This document shows, piece by piece, positions 16,208-28,890 of a DNA stretch of 64,000 nucleotides. Both the position numbers and the translations under genes were made by a program. The notes below the pieces were generated by a model. The model saw only the letters and a program-made list of their open reading frames with translations. It did no database searches and had not been told where the DNA came from. Source of the stretch: Litsea cubeba (lineage: Eukaryota > Streptophyta > Magnoliopsida > Laurales > Lauraceae). Position 1 is the first letter of the stretch. Each line of letters opens with the position of its first letter. Where the stretch lies: assembly GCA_012931725.1 (NCBI GenBank), contig CM022950.1:62330450-62394449 (forward strand), in the 5' to 3' direction.

Positions 16208-16700
16208 GCAAAAATTTTCCCTCCAAAACCGGGGGAAAAATGAGGGAGGGAGAGGGGAAAGTGTGAAAAATCACTAAACTGCCGTTTCTGTGCCATTTTT
16301 GTCTTTTTAAAACTTTTACAAAAGCAAGGGTAAATTGATCTTTGCCTCTCTACCTCACAAACAAATAAAATCCTACTTTTTCATTTTTTTCCCCCTACTT
16401 TTTTACTTCTCAATCAAGAGGAGGTACAATTAATTTTTCCTCCCCTTCATTTTCCTTTTCCCTCAAATTTTCCCTCCCCTCCCCTCTTCCCTTTCCAAAC
16501 ATAGCATTAAACTACCCGGTTTTTAAATTATAAACATAACACGGGCTGGGGTTGGACTTCATGTTCTTCAAGCGGGCTGAGCGTGGGCCAGCTAGTTAAG
16601 GCCCAATTTGGGGCTAAGTCGGGCTTGGGCCTATAGTTTAGAAGCCAGACTGGACCTTGATGTTTCTTAACCCGGCCAGCCTGGCCCACGAACACCCCTA
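15562..16700. mobile_element. hAT-like non-autonomous element with internal tandem duplication
   Basis: The left end TATGGGTGCTCATGG and the reverse complement of the right end, TAGGGGTGTTCGTGG, agree at 12 of 15 positions and resemble hAT tips. Subterminal regions are rich in GGGCCGGGCTTG and CCCGGCC, and both flanks contain TTTAAA (possible decayed 8-bp duplication). Inside, a segment starting TGCAAAAATTTTCCCTCC is repeated at 15773 and 16207. No transposase is present. Confidence 0.55.
15773..16612. repeat. 434-bp tandem duplication with a poly-G junction
   Basis: Copy 1 (15773-16178) and copy 2 (16207-16612) share the same order: TGCAAAAATTTTCC, MITE body, CCCGGTTTTTAAATTATAAA, and GTTAAGGCCCAATTTGGGG. 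A G run of more than 25 bases (16175-16206) lies at the junction. Slippage at the G tract is a simple explanation. Each copy carries one MITE of the same family as 11292-11601. Confidence 0.88.
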
Positions 16701-16799
16701 ATTTAAAAGCAATGATCCGTCGCTAATCATCACATAGTCAAAAGCAGAATCACCATTGGTTGGTGCCAGCCCATAGAATATTTTAGACCTATCGGCACG

Positions 16800-17196
16800 T
16801 GTTGGATCTTACACCCACTTATCTCAAAACCAATTGGTGATGGGAAACGACATAACAATGGTTTTACTGTGAGGGCGAAGGCTCGACCACAATTATGACC
16901 GCTCATGAGAGAGGGTGGACGTTGACCTCAACAATCCCTTCCTCAACGGCATACCCGCTTCGACTCCTGCTGCGCAACTTGCAAAACTCGTGTCGTATGA
17001 CTCAAATACCCGACCTACTAGGATCTGATACCACTTGTTGGATCTTACACCCCTTTGAGTTACCATTTATTTCAAAATCAATTAATTAAAAACCAATTGA
17101 TGATGAGAAACGGCACAACAATGGTTTTATGGTAAGGGTGAGGGCTCAACCATAATTATTACTGCTCAGGAGCAAGGGTGAACGTTTACTTCAACA
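16800..17196 (-). mobile_element. Complete 397-bp TRIM element
   Basis: On the minus strand the order is: 5' LTR (17196-17036, TGTTGAAG... to ...GATCCAACA), PBS AGTGGTATCAGATCC just after the LTR, about 100 bp of non-coding interior, purine tract GAGGAAGGGAT, then the 3' LTR (16933-16800). The 5' LTR is longer because an ATTAATTAAAAACCAATT segment is added. Flanking bases GCACG and GCAGG are a possible 5-bp target-site duplication with one mismatch. There is no coding capacity, so it depends on other retrotransposons for movement. Confidence 0.85.
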
Positions 17197-18145
17197 GCAG
17201 GTAATACAAAAGACCCGTTTATAAGGAGTGAGATAACTAGGCTACTGTTTACGATCTTGGCGGTTGAGTTCTCATTCTCCACTTATCCTTATTTAGTATC
17301 ATCACTTTTGTGCCCCTTTACAATCTTATCTATTAATTTTTTATCTGTTTCTTTTGATGTGCATCATTACATCATCTGCTTCGACTTAGTAATTGCAATG
17401 CAGCATTTTATTTCTTAGTGGTAGTTTCAGCACATGTTGGCCATCTTTAAAAAATGTGATTTCATGATTCTATATTGAAGGTGATCCTGGATTAATGGCT
17501 GTATGCTTATATTTCTGTTGTAGAATAATATAACTGCGCCATGTGCAGTTCTGTCTACTTCCCTACCATTTCTTTGTCGCTAACATTCAGCTTCATATGA
17601 CAATGTAAGTTTGTAGTTTAAATCTCTCTTTCAATTTGGTTTTGGAATGAGATGAATCCAGCCTGAACCCAACCTTTGGATTCTAGCCGAGTCCTCTAAC
17701 TGGGTCCAGGTGTAGTCTGTTTAAAGCCCCTACAAACTGTGCTGTGGTCACAGTCTGGGCCAAATCCTTAGCCAGTAACAGGCCAATCTGAGCCCGGTAC
17801 CTCGCATATCCAGGATATGGCTGGATCTGGATTAACCCAATAGAGCCACAAGAATTTCATGAACAGAGAGTTTCAAATACAAATGAAAAACTAATATCCA
17901 AATTGGGCATTTCAGGTTGGATATTGGACAAACCCCAACCTGGCCCAACTTCACCTGGGTAACCCTGAGCCAAAACTGGGCCTAAAAAGATATTATCAGC
18001 ATATGATATAGTACCATATGATATAATGTGTGTTCCCAAGCCCTAGTACAACCTGAGAAGTCCTGGAATGAACTGAACTTTCATGTGGGCCCGGTCATAT
18101 GGGTTCCTGTTTTGCCCAGCCCAACAGGCAATCCGAGAAAAATTT
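17197..18145. other. No gene recognised
   Basis: The 17640-18060 part has repeated CCCAAC, CTGGGCC and GGGTAACC-like words, suggesting a worn transposon. I see no intact reading frame or terminal repeats. Confidence 0.35.
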
Positions 18146-18280
18146 AAGAATGGATATTTTTGGAATGCCCAGGAGAGAAAGATGTTACAGAAACATAGTG
18201 GAGAGATAAGAATGGATATTTTTGGAATGCCCAGGAGAGAGAGATGTTACAGAAACATAGTGGAGAGAGAGAGAGAGAGA
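18146..18280. repeat. 62-bp tandem duplication followed by a GA run
   Basis: AAGAATGGATATTTTTGGAA begins at 18146 and 18208, and both copies continue through ATGTTACAGAAACATAGTGG. The second copy runs into (GA)n at about 18261-18280. Confidence 0.88.
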
Positions 18281-18626
18281 GGATTCATGTCAATTTTGGG
18301 GCCTCAGCCGTACAATAATTTGCAGAATGGTGGGCAATCACATGCCAGAGAATGGATGAGAAGAACTGATTAAAGCCAAAAATGACCCTTTTGTTCATCT
18401 TCATAATTCAGGTCATGACTCAAGATTTCCTAGCCTCGCTTTCAAATGATTAAAAATGAAATAAGAACTCGTGACCTTGTGGAAAGTTTTGGAAGGATTG
18501 TACTCTAAGTTACCCCCTCTTTTATTTTTCTTGAAGCTTAAATGATAGAAGGCGTAATTTTTTTCTATTTCAATCCAACAGAGATTGATGGTTTGATGAA
18601 ATCATTACTTTTTAAGGAACCACTTA

Positions 18627-18785
18627 TGTTGAGGTTAATATCTACCCTCGCTCTTGAACGGTCATAATTGTTGTTGAGCCCTCGCCCTCGCCCTCGCCCT
18701 CACCATAAAACCATTATTGTGCCATTTCACATCACTAATTAATTTTGAGATAAGTGGTAGCTCAATGGGGGTGTAAGCTCGTACA
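18627..18785 (+). mobile_element. Solo LTR of the same TRIM family, with perfect 5-bp duplications
   Basis: It begins TGTTGAGGTTAATAT and ends GTGTAAGCTCGTACA, matching the LTRs of the TRIM at 16800-17196 but in the opposite orientation. ACTTA is present on both sides (18622-18626 and 18786-18790). An internal (CCCTCG)n expansion lies at about 18679-18702. A single LTR with matching duplications is what remains after LTR-LTR recombination. Confidence 0.85.
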
Positions 18786-20348
18786 ACTTATATGTGCAAA
18801 GATGAGTCACCGAACTTATGTGAACTGGGATTCATGTTAGTCTCTCCCACATGTACATGTAGACAGTTTAAGGAGGAAGAATGTCACAATTGGAGCATTT
18901 TCTTGACTTGGCACTTATTGGTGTTATGCCGCAGAAGAGGAAATTTGGGTTTTATATTGTCTCAATAGGTTTTAAAAAAATTGGATAAATGAATTGGCAA
19001 AAGGGAATCAACAAACCACAAAGTATGGGGCAGGACCAGATCACAATCACAGTCACCTAAAATCTCCCTCCCCAACAATTGTGAGCATGTTACTGCCGTC
19101 TCTTTCATCTTTTCCTTTTCCTTTTCCTTCTAAGCTTCAGCCCATCTTTATACCTTAGTTTCAGTCTCTTTGACTCATTGCAAAGAGCTCCATTCACACG
19201 CATCACGAGGCATATATGGGCCACCCTCTCCCGAGCACCTCACATGAGCATCACATGTGACCGCGCACTTATGGGGCCTACTTGGGGCCATGCCAATAAT
19301 GAGGGAGGTGGATGATCGAAAAATCTAAATAAAGTACAACGATACACAAAATATTAACTTCATTAGATCATTCTAATCCTTTTGATTGATGGCCTTCATG
19401 TTCAATGGTTTTTAGAAGGCATCATTTTTTCGGATGTTAATTCAGTGATGAGTAACAATTAGATGAGTATCACAATTGGACTAGCTAGTAAGAATTCGTG
19501 AAGGGCAGTGAAATTGAGGTGTTGCATTGATCATAGGGGTCTCAACTACTGGTAAAAGGGGTTGCTCACACAGGGTGCTCATGAGCTGATGCTCATTTGA
19601 GGATTTTGCATAAATAGATTTGGTCTAGAGTGATGGGTTTATGGTGCGATGGATGTAATGAACGTAGCTGCGGCCCACATGCCTATCATGATAGAGGTGG
19701 ATATGAAGAGAACTCAACTATATACACATGAGAATTCTAAATATCAACACCAATAGATCATCTAACTCTTTGATACATTTCTACCAAAACAGAAAAAACA
19801 ATAATAAGTTCCTTTTTTTACTAAGTTGCAATAGTGGTACAGGCCTTGTAAAACCACGTACCCACCTAAGGATTGATCTCTAGGTCCTGTGTGAGATGCC
19901 TTGTCCCTTTCCACTAGGACATTTCATGCTTCTCGATATATCTAACGCTTAAGTTTAATAATTTTAGAAGTCAGGGTTTGCATTTTAATTCAAGGTGATT
20001 AAAGGTCGAATGAGTGTCCAATTAGGGCTAGACGCGTGGTGTTTGTGTGTGTGTAGAGATGCAATCACTGCAGACCAGCACACGATAGTGACCATGCTTT
20101 CAATAGACTCCTTGTCATGTTTGAAAAGCCAAAGTCTAGGCGTGCTTGGGCTGCCACATCCAATCCATGTGTTAATATCATTCATTCAAAGGGGCACTGG
20201 AGACATCACTTCATCCCAGTTGAGTTGTCCCTGTTAGAAATGCTAGAATGATAGCCACCAATCATGTCTATTTTAATACCCCAAACAAGGAAATAGATGA
20301 TCTAGAAATGTCTTCTGCTTTCCTCCATCTACTGTCAAGGAACATTTC
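18786..20348. other. Single-copy flank to the left of the large duplication
   Basis: No gene is recognised. This stretch ends at the base where the 17-kb repeat begins; it is not found beside the second copy. Confidence 0.5.
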
Positions 20349-23300
20349 TTTCTCACCCAACTTCCCAAGTATACCATCTTGGTTGAAAACACTAGTTCTA
20401 TTAATATTATCCAAGGGAAAGAGAACCAACCACCAACCAAAATACATAAAAGCAACACAAATTGCATATAAAAATGAATAGCCAATACTTCACAAAAGAA
20501 CAAGTATCCTTTCCTAATTTTCAAAAACTTTTCAATTACATATGGGTAATTGACTAATTGGTTGAACAGGGTTCACAATAAACATATTGGGGTCAAGGAA
20601 CATGGCTTGCCCATCCATTGGCCCAGCATGTCTAACATGTATAGTTTAAAATATGTATGAAGCACCCTGAGTCAATGGAATCTGATCGACCAAGTCTGAC
20701 TGACTACTCAGCCAGACTTGCCTGAGTTACTTGGCTCGGGGACCTTCTGAGTCGAGCTGAGTTTATGAGTTTCACTCTATGGGTTGCAACTGGCTCTGCA
20801 TGGACATCTCTAGTAGGCAATAGACTAAAATTAAGCTTCATACCCAACTATTTGGACCCACAATTTTTTTCCTTCTTTTTAGTTATAGAATTTTGGAAAC
20901 ACCCCATTAAGAGCTAAACTTATTTAACCAAGCTTGATTGCTATTCACAAGGGCCAAGTTGGGCTTAATGTCAGACCCAAAAATGATTGGGCTAGGATGG
21001 TTTTGATCCTGACTAAGCTTGTGTGGCCAACCTTTTCTTATAACCAAAGTAACAGGTACTAAAAATATATATAGATTGAAAAAGTCATGATATTATCATG
21101 AGTTTTGGTTTTTTTCTTGGAAATTTTCATTAAAATGTCACGAACTATAAATTAATCTTTTAAAAAGCATAATGAGTAATACAATACAAATATCAAGTAT
21201 CTTTTAAAATTATATTAGAGCTTTTCCCAATTCATGTTCCAATAATATAACTTCTTGCTATATATTGAGAATATTACCATACTATTGGAAGAACCTTATT
21301 CTAGATTAGTATGTGATATTTCAAGATATCACAGGTATTTCCCATCAACTGGCTGGAATGGGTTAGTTCACAAACTTAACCAATTATAAAAGAAGAGCAT
21401 AACTTGAGTTTCTGTTTTTAGTACCCCGGCCAAGGGGGTGGGGACCCAAGAGAGTTCACGCACATGAAAAGAGGAAATCCACGTCATAGGAAGAGTGGAA
21501 TTATCTAGGAATTAATCCCTGGATAGCCGGGTGAGATGAGGGGTTGCCAACTAATTTAGAAATACATTGCTCTGAGTCAACTCGACTTAAAATGAACTGA
21601 GTCCAGTAAGTCAGACTCAGCTGCTTCGACGTGCTGCCTTCCCACCCTCGCCAGCTACTGAAAATTCTAGAACCATGGTCCCACTGGTGATGATATCTTA
21701 AAGAGGTCCCAAATTGAGAGATCTCTTCCATTTTACATATTCTCATAACCATCTTTGCATTATTTCACCGATTATAATGGTAACTAGCAATGCGTCCCTT
21801 AAGATGAATTCCATGCTTTCTAACATAGATCAACTTAATCAAGTACTCTTCTTCTATTTATTTGGGTGAGTTGTCATTAGGGCTATCAAAAGGCCACTGG
21901 GATGGGGTAACCCTTATCTTATCCTCATATATGTTGGTCAGGTGTAGGTCGAGATAAAGCCCTCGACGGGTCGATAATACCAAATCCCTTGCCCTACCCT
22001 CAAAAGAAATATTTTTTTTTACTAAATATTATTATATACAATAAACTTTCTATACTAGGATGCTAACCCTCCTTTATTCAAGTTATGGATTAGTGCAATG
22101 TAAAAGTCAGTCTTTTTGTGCAACTTCTAAAAGAATGCACAAAATAAATTACTTTATCATTGTATAATATTTTTTTATATAGGATTAAATAAAATAAGCT
22201 AATTTGATAGTATTGTAATATGAAATTAGGGCATGGAAGACATTATTAAATACCTTAGCACGCTAGTAATATATAGTTACATAGTTTAAGTAATGTGCTC
22301 CATTTTGTTTGTCATCAGGCTATAATTAGTAAGATTGTCACGGCTGAAGTTTTACTAGGTAGTCTTCTTTCCTGGTTCATGTACTGCATTCTTTTTACAA
22401 AGCAATAATATGAGCCATCAAAACATGTTTGATAAGTCTCATTTGATTCAATTAGACTTATTTAAATAGGCATCAGATCTTTTTTAAATAAATTATTTAT
22501 TATATACAGTTTAAATAAGCATTATACCACTCTTGAACTACCATTAATCCTAACTTGTAATTCTTTGAAATATCACCATTGGATTTTATAATAAAGCAAT
22601 TAAAGTTTGACTACTTAAGATGAATGATGAAGATGATTTGATGCATATATGAGTCGCAAGCTTTAACTCTAGATGTAGGATCCACTTCAATGAAACAATA
22701 GTCATGAGAGTATGGGTATAGAAAGAAATTGGCATTGACCAGTGGCTAGTGGTTGAAGCTCAATCTCGCTCAATGACGATGCTGGTGGCCATCCATCTAA
22801 TTAAACTATCAAGCTTTAGTAGTTTACATTGGTGAAAATCAGTCTAATGAATGGCAACTTGAATTTCTATTTCATTGAAGCATATGTTCAGATTGGACAA
22901 ATGTAGAATCAAACATAGAGTTAAAAAAAAAAAACTTAAATCAAACATAAGTAGCAATATTTGTGATCTATGGGGATATCCATAAAAAAATTTACCTCAG
23001 GTTTGGTTATTATTATTTGACAAAGTATCAAGTCTCTATCATTCATTGCTAATTAGAGGAGTTCTTTATAATTTTTTGATAAAAATTCCAATATATATTA
23101 TTTATTTTATATATTAATAGAGAAAGGGCTAGGCTTGACCCCCTCAAGCCGGCTTAGTCAAGACCTACCTCAGCCCTTATATATGGCTGCAGGATTTTCG
23201 AAATTGGGCCTTACCTAGCCTTTTGGGTTTAGAACAAAAGAAAAGTCTCGTTACGAGGGCTTTTGCGGTTCGATCTAGGTGGCCCCCTCATCAAAGGGCA

Positions 23301-24659
23301 GGATTGACAGTCTACTTGTGATGTCACTGTTATAGGCATCTAAGAAAGTAACTTTGCGCTGCATGTAATTAACAAAGATGACAAAACCTATGCATCAATA
23401 ATTAGCATGTGTGGTCATAATCTTACAAGCATTTATATCTCATATATGGACCATGACTTCTCTACCCTTCATCCCTATGCGAGCCCAAGTGTTTGGTCCG
23501 GACTAATCTGTGCAGGTAGGAGCAAGCTTTTTTGCATCGGTGGACCCCTCTATGGGTAAATTAGGTTTAGGCCACCTAGGAGCTCAAAATAAGGGATGAG
23601 GGAAACTAATCTTGTACTCTCGTGTTTTTTTACATTTGTATGTATGGAATTCAGTAGAATTTCTTTTGACAACAATCATTTTTTACTCTGCTTGGCTGCT
23701 GGAAAGGAGTGATGCTTTAAACCCAAGAATGGATCCCTATGTCGATGCATACTACACTACGGTGCCAACACCACTCAACGATAGGTGTGGGGGCTTGGGA
23801 ATAACCCTTTTATCTAATCCATTTTTTTAGGATCAGCGGCTAACCTTTAATCAATCTACACAAAGGGGCTCCTCTCTTAAACTTCCATAACCTAGATTTT
23901 TTATTGTCTGTCATTATTAACCATTGAATTTATATAAAAAAAAAAGTTTGTAAAACTTGAACGGTCAAGGTTATTCTCTGTTATATGTGGCCTATTAGAT
24001 GAATGGCTCAAATAAATCTACATCATACAAACATCATAGATCATTTTCTGTTGGTGATATCATTTCAAGTCCATTTAAGAAAAGAAAGAAAGAAAGAAAG
24101 AAAGAAAGGAAGGAAGGTACTGAAGACTTGGAACATTGTTTCCGTATGATATGTAAGAAGATCAAATGATGGCAGATGGATGCAGTCTTGTAGATATATA
24201 CCAAGCTATGATAAGAAGAAGAACAAGAGTAGGAAGGCTATGAAAGAGATTGTTTATCCGTCTGACTCTTCTTTGTCCGTAGGTATTAATCGCATTGGAT
24301 CACGCGCCGTGCTTGCGTTTGTTGACAGCGTTTTATCAGTGTCCCGTTCACATCTTTCCAACCAGACACAGTTTTGCAGTCTACAGTACAAAGCAAGTAA
24401 GCTACCAAACTTCAAACTTCTTTATATTATAAAGAGCATATTCTCTCTCTCCCTCTCTCCTTGTTACTTCCACATGTGATGATAGTAGTAGCATGTGCAT
24501 GCTCTATTGGCACATATGAAAAGAGTTGCATCATTCTTTAAGTGTTGCTTTATATGGCAGTCTGATTAATTTGTATTTGAGTTTGTAATTTATAGTTTTA
24601 CACAGCTTATTCAAAGATTTAATGGAGTAGGGTTCCTTTAATCATCCTCTCAATTGGTA

Positions 24660-25460
24660 TCTTCGGGGCTCGAGATTGTTTAGTTGAATGAACTATTTCA
24701 TCTGTAACCTTGGAACCTGAAAGTTTTGTCGGCTATCAGAATGGATCACTGGTTCTAATTTAATCAATCAATGCAGCGGAAATAACCAATCAGGCAATAT
24801 AGAACTACCTATCTACCAATTACACACCACAACAAGGCAAACACAATATTTAACTTGGAAACCCTATCCAGGAAAAAAAAATCACGAACCAGAAATTAAG
24901 AGTTCACGAATAGTTACAAGATATACTCACAAGCTCATTTACCTAAGTTCGTACCTTGGCCTAAGGACTGTAGTTGTTCTTACAAAGAATCCACTAATAC
25001 GACATCCACCGTGTCCCGTTCTCCTTACTTGATTTCCTCGTACCTTGTCAGTCAAGATGAATTATATTCTACAAGAAAGGTAGAAGCAACAATAACTTTC
25101 TAGAACAGCCATTTAGAATAGTCTCTCAATGGCTTTAGAAAATAATCTCTCTCTAAGATATCTCTGACTCAGTATAATGAGAATGGCTTCTCTAATCTTC
25201 AATATGCACACACACCCCTTTAAGGTTGAGAGTAACACCCTATATATTGCCCCAAATTCGTGCCTTAGACTTAGTACACAAGTAGGACTCAAATTAGAAA
25301 ACAGAAATGAAACACTTCCAAATCAGAAAAAAAGACTTTCCCCTTTTTCTGTGCACTGTCCGATCGATCGGACACCCCATATAACTAGGACATGTTTACA
25401 GTCCGATCGATCAGACTGAGCTCAGTCCGATCGGGCCTGGGGGATTTCACCTGACCTTCT
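24660..25460. repeat. Probable retrotransposon fragment with CCGATCGATCGG palindromes
   Basis: Phrases such as CAATGCAGCGGAAATAACCA and TTAACTTGGAAACCCTATCC are typical of dispersed plant repeats. At 25359-25436 the palindrome GTCCGATCGATCGGAC occurs, followed by GTCCGATCGATCAGAC and GTCCGATCGGGCC. The counterpart is at about 48484-49285. I cannot define its ends or class. Confidence 0.4.
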
Positions 25461-26361
25461 TTTTTCTTCTATTCTTCGCTTCAGCTCTTCCGGCGATACA
25501 ACCACAGTACATTCTAAAATAAAATAGAAAATACAACTCAATGGACCATGAGTTTTGTCCAACCCATGAATGAGCCAACAAAAAAATACTAACAGTACCC
25601 CCAAATCTGGAAAACCTCCCTCTTGTTATGAAGATTTTCATTTTTATTAATTGGCTCTCCAAATAAATTAGAAAACTCCCTATGTTTTAGAAAATTTGGC
25701 TCCCCCAAGAATCTTCTCTTGCATAGTCCTGGTTCTGCCACCGTTGGTGATTAATTTTAAGGTGGGGCAAATTTTGACTGGAGTTAGATATAAACTAGTT
25801 CTAATATATTAGGTGCAGTGCTTTTGAGTGGCTTAGTTTTTTTAGATTGGTACCACTAATAGATTTCTAGGACTCAACTTATAGAGCTATGAGAGATTGT
25901 CGACTAATTGAAATGAACTATTTACACTTTGAAGGCCTTCATAGCTAGCTAAGTTGGACTATTTGCCCAAGATCGTAGTAACCCAAGGAAGACACGCACA
26001 CAAAAATAATAAGGGAGGCACAAATGAGAGAAGAAAATTGCTTCCCTCAACAACAATAAAGAATTTACAACTTAGTACACAGTCTTGTGCATAATGGAGA
26101 CTACCTCTATGCATATAGAGTTAAGGGAAGATTCTAAACCTAGAGTGGGGCATTTGCAACTCATTGGAATGGAGTGTTATACGCTTCTTCATGGTCATAC
26201 AAGTTCCCACGACTTTCTACTCAAGACTTTTCTAATAAATTAATAACAAGAGACATTTTTTACCTTTTCAACACTTTCTATCGAATCGCAAAAATAAACT
26301 CACATAGAAGACTAAAACACAACTGTTTAGCTAAGGAATTATGATGCATGTAATGAATGAG

Positions 26362-26363
<2 letters not shown>

Positions 26364-26399
<36 letters not shown>
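26364..26399. repeat. (CT)n microsatellite
   Basis: About 18 CT units in copy 1, against about six in copy 2 (near 50233). It is a useful marker for telling the copies apart. Confidence 0.95.
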
Positions 26400-26402
<3 letters not shown>

Positions 26403-26707
26403 CTCTTAGGGCATGCAAGTTTATCAATTCATTGATAGTTATGCTATAAACTGAAAAGTAATATTTTATTCTTCCCTTCCTCATTGACAAGTTCCATTTC
26501 ATCTTCAAATGTATCTAGGATGTCTAAAAAACAACAACCTTGTGAATAAAACATATATGACCATATTCTCAAATGGGTGATGTGGACCATCCTCTACCCA
26601 TTAGCATTTAAAGAATGACAGTAACAAGCGTACATCTCTTTGTGCTCTTTTGCTCAGTGGATATCTGAACATAGAGCTTCCTTCCATGAGGCCATCCATT
26701 GAAGGAA

Positions 26708-26830
26708 ATTTATTTATTTATTTATTTATTTATTTATTTTTTTTGGGGGGGGGGGGGTTTGATTGAAATGGTTTGGAAATAATCCAATACAGGGGGGGGG
26801 GGGGGGGTGTTTGATTGAGATGGTTTGGAA
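26708..26830. repeat. (TTTA)n followed by two G tracts in a duplicated 60-bp unit
   Basis: About eight TTTA units run into a G tract (26745-26757), then TTTGATTGAAATGGTTTGGA, then a second G tract (26792-26807) and a second copy of the same phrase. Tract lengths differ from copy 2 (about 50570-50690). Confidence 0.85.
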
Positions 26831-28668
26831 ATAATCCAACACAAGCCAACAACGCAGTTAACCAGATGATGTTTTTCTATGTAGGTTGATGGTTGGCCCC
26901 TCAAGGAAAGAGGTAGGCCAACGAGAACATGAATGGAAGTAACAATAATAAATTTGAAGAAGACAGCCTTTCTGAAAACTTGGTCATGAGGATAGACTTA
27001 ATTGGATTGAGAAATATAATTCATGACCATTGGAGGTAAGGGTTGATGATATATGATGACTTTTTTATGTTGGGTAAAGTTGCATTCTGAATAGAAAATT
27101 ATGAAAGCAATAAATAGCAATTACAAGAAAATCATGTTGTTTGCGAACTCTAGGAAATTATAAGTAACTCAGTTTATTTAACTTTAAAATTTTAGTATGT
27201 AAATGAAACCTTAATTCTAAGCTCATTTTATCTGAGGCTGTCTCATTGTCGGGATATCACTTGGGCCTAATTAAGATATGTAAAAACCCATAGAGATGCT
27301 GCAGGGTCTGGCTTCCATGTATGGACGGTGACAATCAAGGCTCCAATTGTGTGTCAGTGCTGGTGGTGTTGGATGGGAAGCATCAATCAAGTTAGAAAAT
27401 ATTAGGCGTGGTACCTGTTCTCCTCCAAAATTGGGGTGAAAAAAGTGGCAAGTTTTATATTACCCACCCTTCTGTTCCTGTTTTCTTTTACCAACCACCC
27501 CAGATGCATGTGGAGAGTGAAAATATTCCAATCTCCAACTAAAAATCTATTGAAAGCGTAAATCTCTTGCACACTGTGAAATGTTGATATGTTTTAATAT
27601 GAGCAACAGAATCGGTTGAAGGGGAGGAGAATGGAAAAAAAAATAATGGACTGATCAGAGGAGGCCTGTTTGTCAAAGTCTTAGAAATAGAATTGATTCA
27701 AATAGATTTATTTGAAAAAGGAGCTTTAGGACCTTTATAAATAGACTATTGGGCACATCGGATTTAATTTAGAAAAAAACATGCTCATCATATTGTAAAA
27801 GTAGTATAAGCAAATATGTTATAAATTAAAAATAGTACCGACAAACTTGTCATATTATAAAAGTTATATGACCAAATTTATAAAATGACAAAAAAAGATA
27901 CGATTTTATTGGACATCCACAAAAACTTTACCAAATAATCTAAAACAGTCAAACATTTATTTGAATAATCTTTAACTCAAATAGACACAGAATATATACC
28001 TTTCAAAAAGTACCTTAGAGTTATCAAATGATAAGTTATTGGACAAGTGAAATAAAATGATTGTATGCATGCTAGTGTCAGTCACCATCTCTTGGATATT
28101 CACTTGCCCTAATTTTAGCCTCCATCAAAGTAATATACTATTGGGTTAATCAGTATGCAAAAAGGGGACATAGTCCAATAATTGCTCTAATCACTTTTCA
28201 CATATTAATCAAACTATAGTTAATTAAATTTAGAGTACCATTACCTAAGTCATAGGGAGCATCTTGTGATGGCTAAGTTTAGTGGAAGGCAAAGCTTATT
28301 TGACTCATCATGACTCTTCTGAAGAAGGATCATTCCTCAAAATTATATATATGGGACTAGAATGATGCTGCTGATGTTTAATTAATTGTTTTGAGTGACT
28401 CAAAGTTATTAGTATACAGTCATCAAAATTAAGAGCTTTAAGCCATTACATGCTACAAAACATAAATTATATTTATATTTTTTGTGCATGCCAAGCATCA
28501 TCTAATTGTACTTAACCCACATCCACGGAACCCATTTAGCTGGACAACATTTAAATTTCAGGCCCACGGAATGTACATGGAGGGAGGAGTGATACTAATT
28601 TGATGAATTGGATACACCAACTGTGGGACCGGCCCATAGCCATCAATCAGGTCAACAAGATCAGGGGA

Positions 28669-28890
28669 GGACCTACGCACAGCCATTTGGAGGCTGTTGC
28701 CCCCATTGGACCTGGGTCCACTTCCTAAACTCACATCAAAATTGTAGAGCTGCTTCTAAAATCTATAAGAAAATTCTTGATCCGCCCCAAAATCCCCCTG
28801 AAAAATCCTGCGCGCGTCCACTCTCAGAACCCAACTATCTGATTGGGTACACCCCCCTCAAACGGATATCTTGGGTCCGCCTCTATGAGA
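28669..28890. repeat. Dispersed repeat with AGGGGAGGACCTA / GGGTCCGCCTCT ends
   Basis: AGGGGAGGACCTACGC at the left mirrors GGGTCCGCCTCTATGAG at the right, with CCGCCCCAAAATCCCCCTGA between. Related words occur upstream of CHLI near 3890-3940. It looks like a small non-autonomous transposon or a fragment of one. The second copy is at about 52490-52710. Confidence 0.4.

Noticed and set aside
24180..24479. 99-codon frame kept in both copies of the duplication (48007-48306)
   Set aside because: Identity between copies is explained by the recent duplication. The translation ends in a CT-rich run and resembles no family I know.
28345..28375. GAATGATGCTGCTGATG, superficially like a miR172 site
   Set aside because: It differs from miR172 at several positions, and no precursor-like fold was recognised around it.
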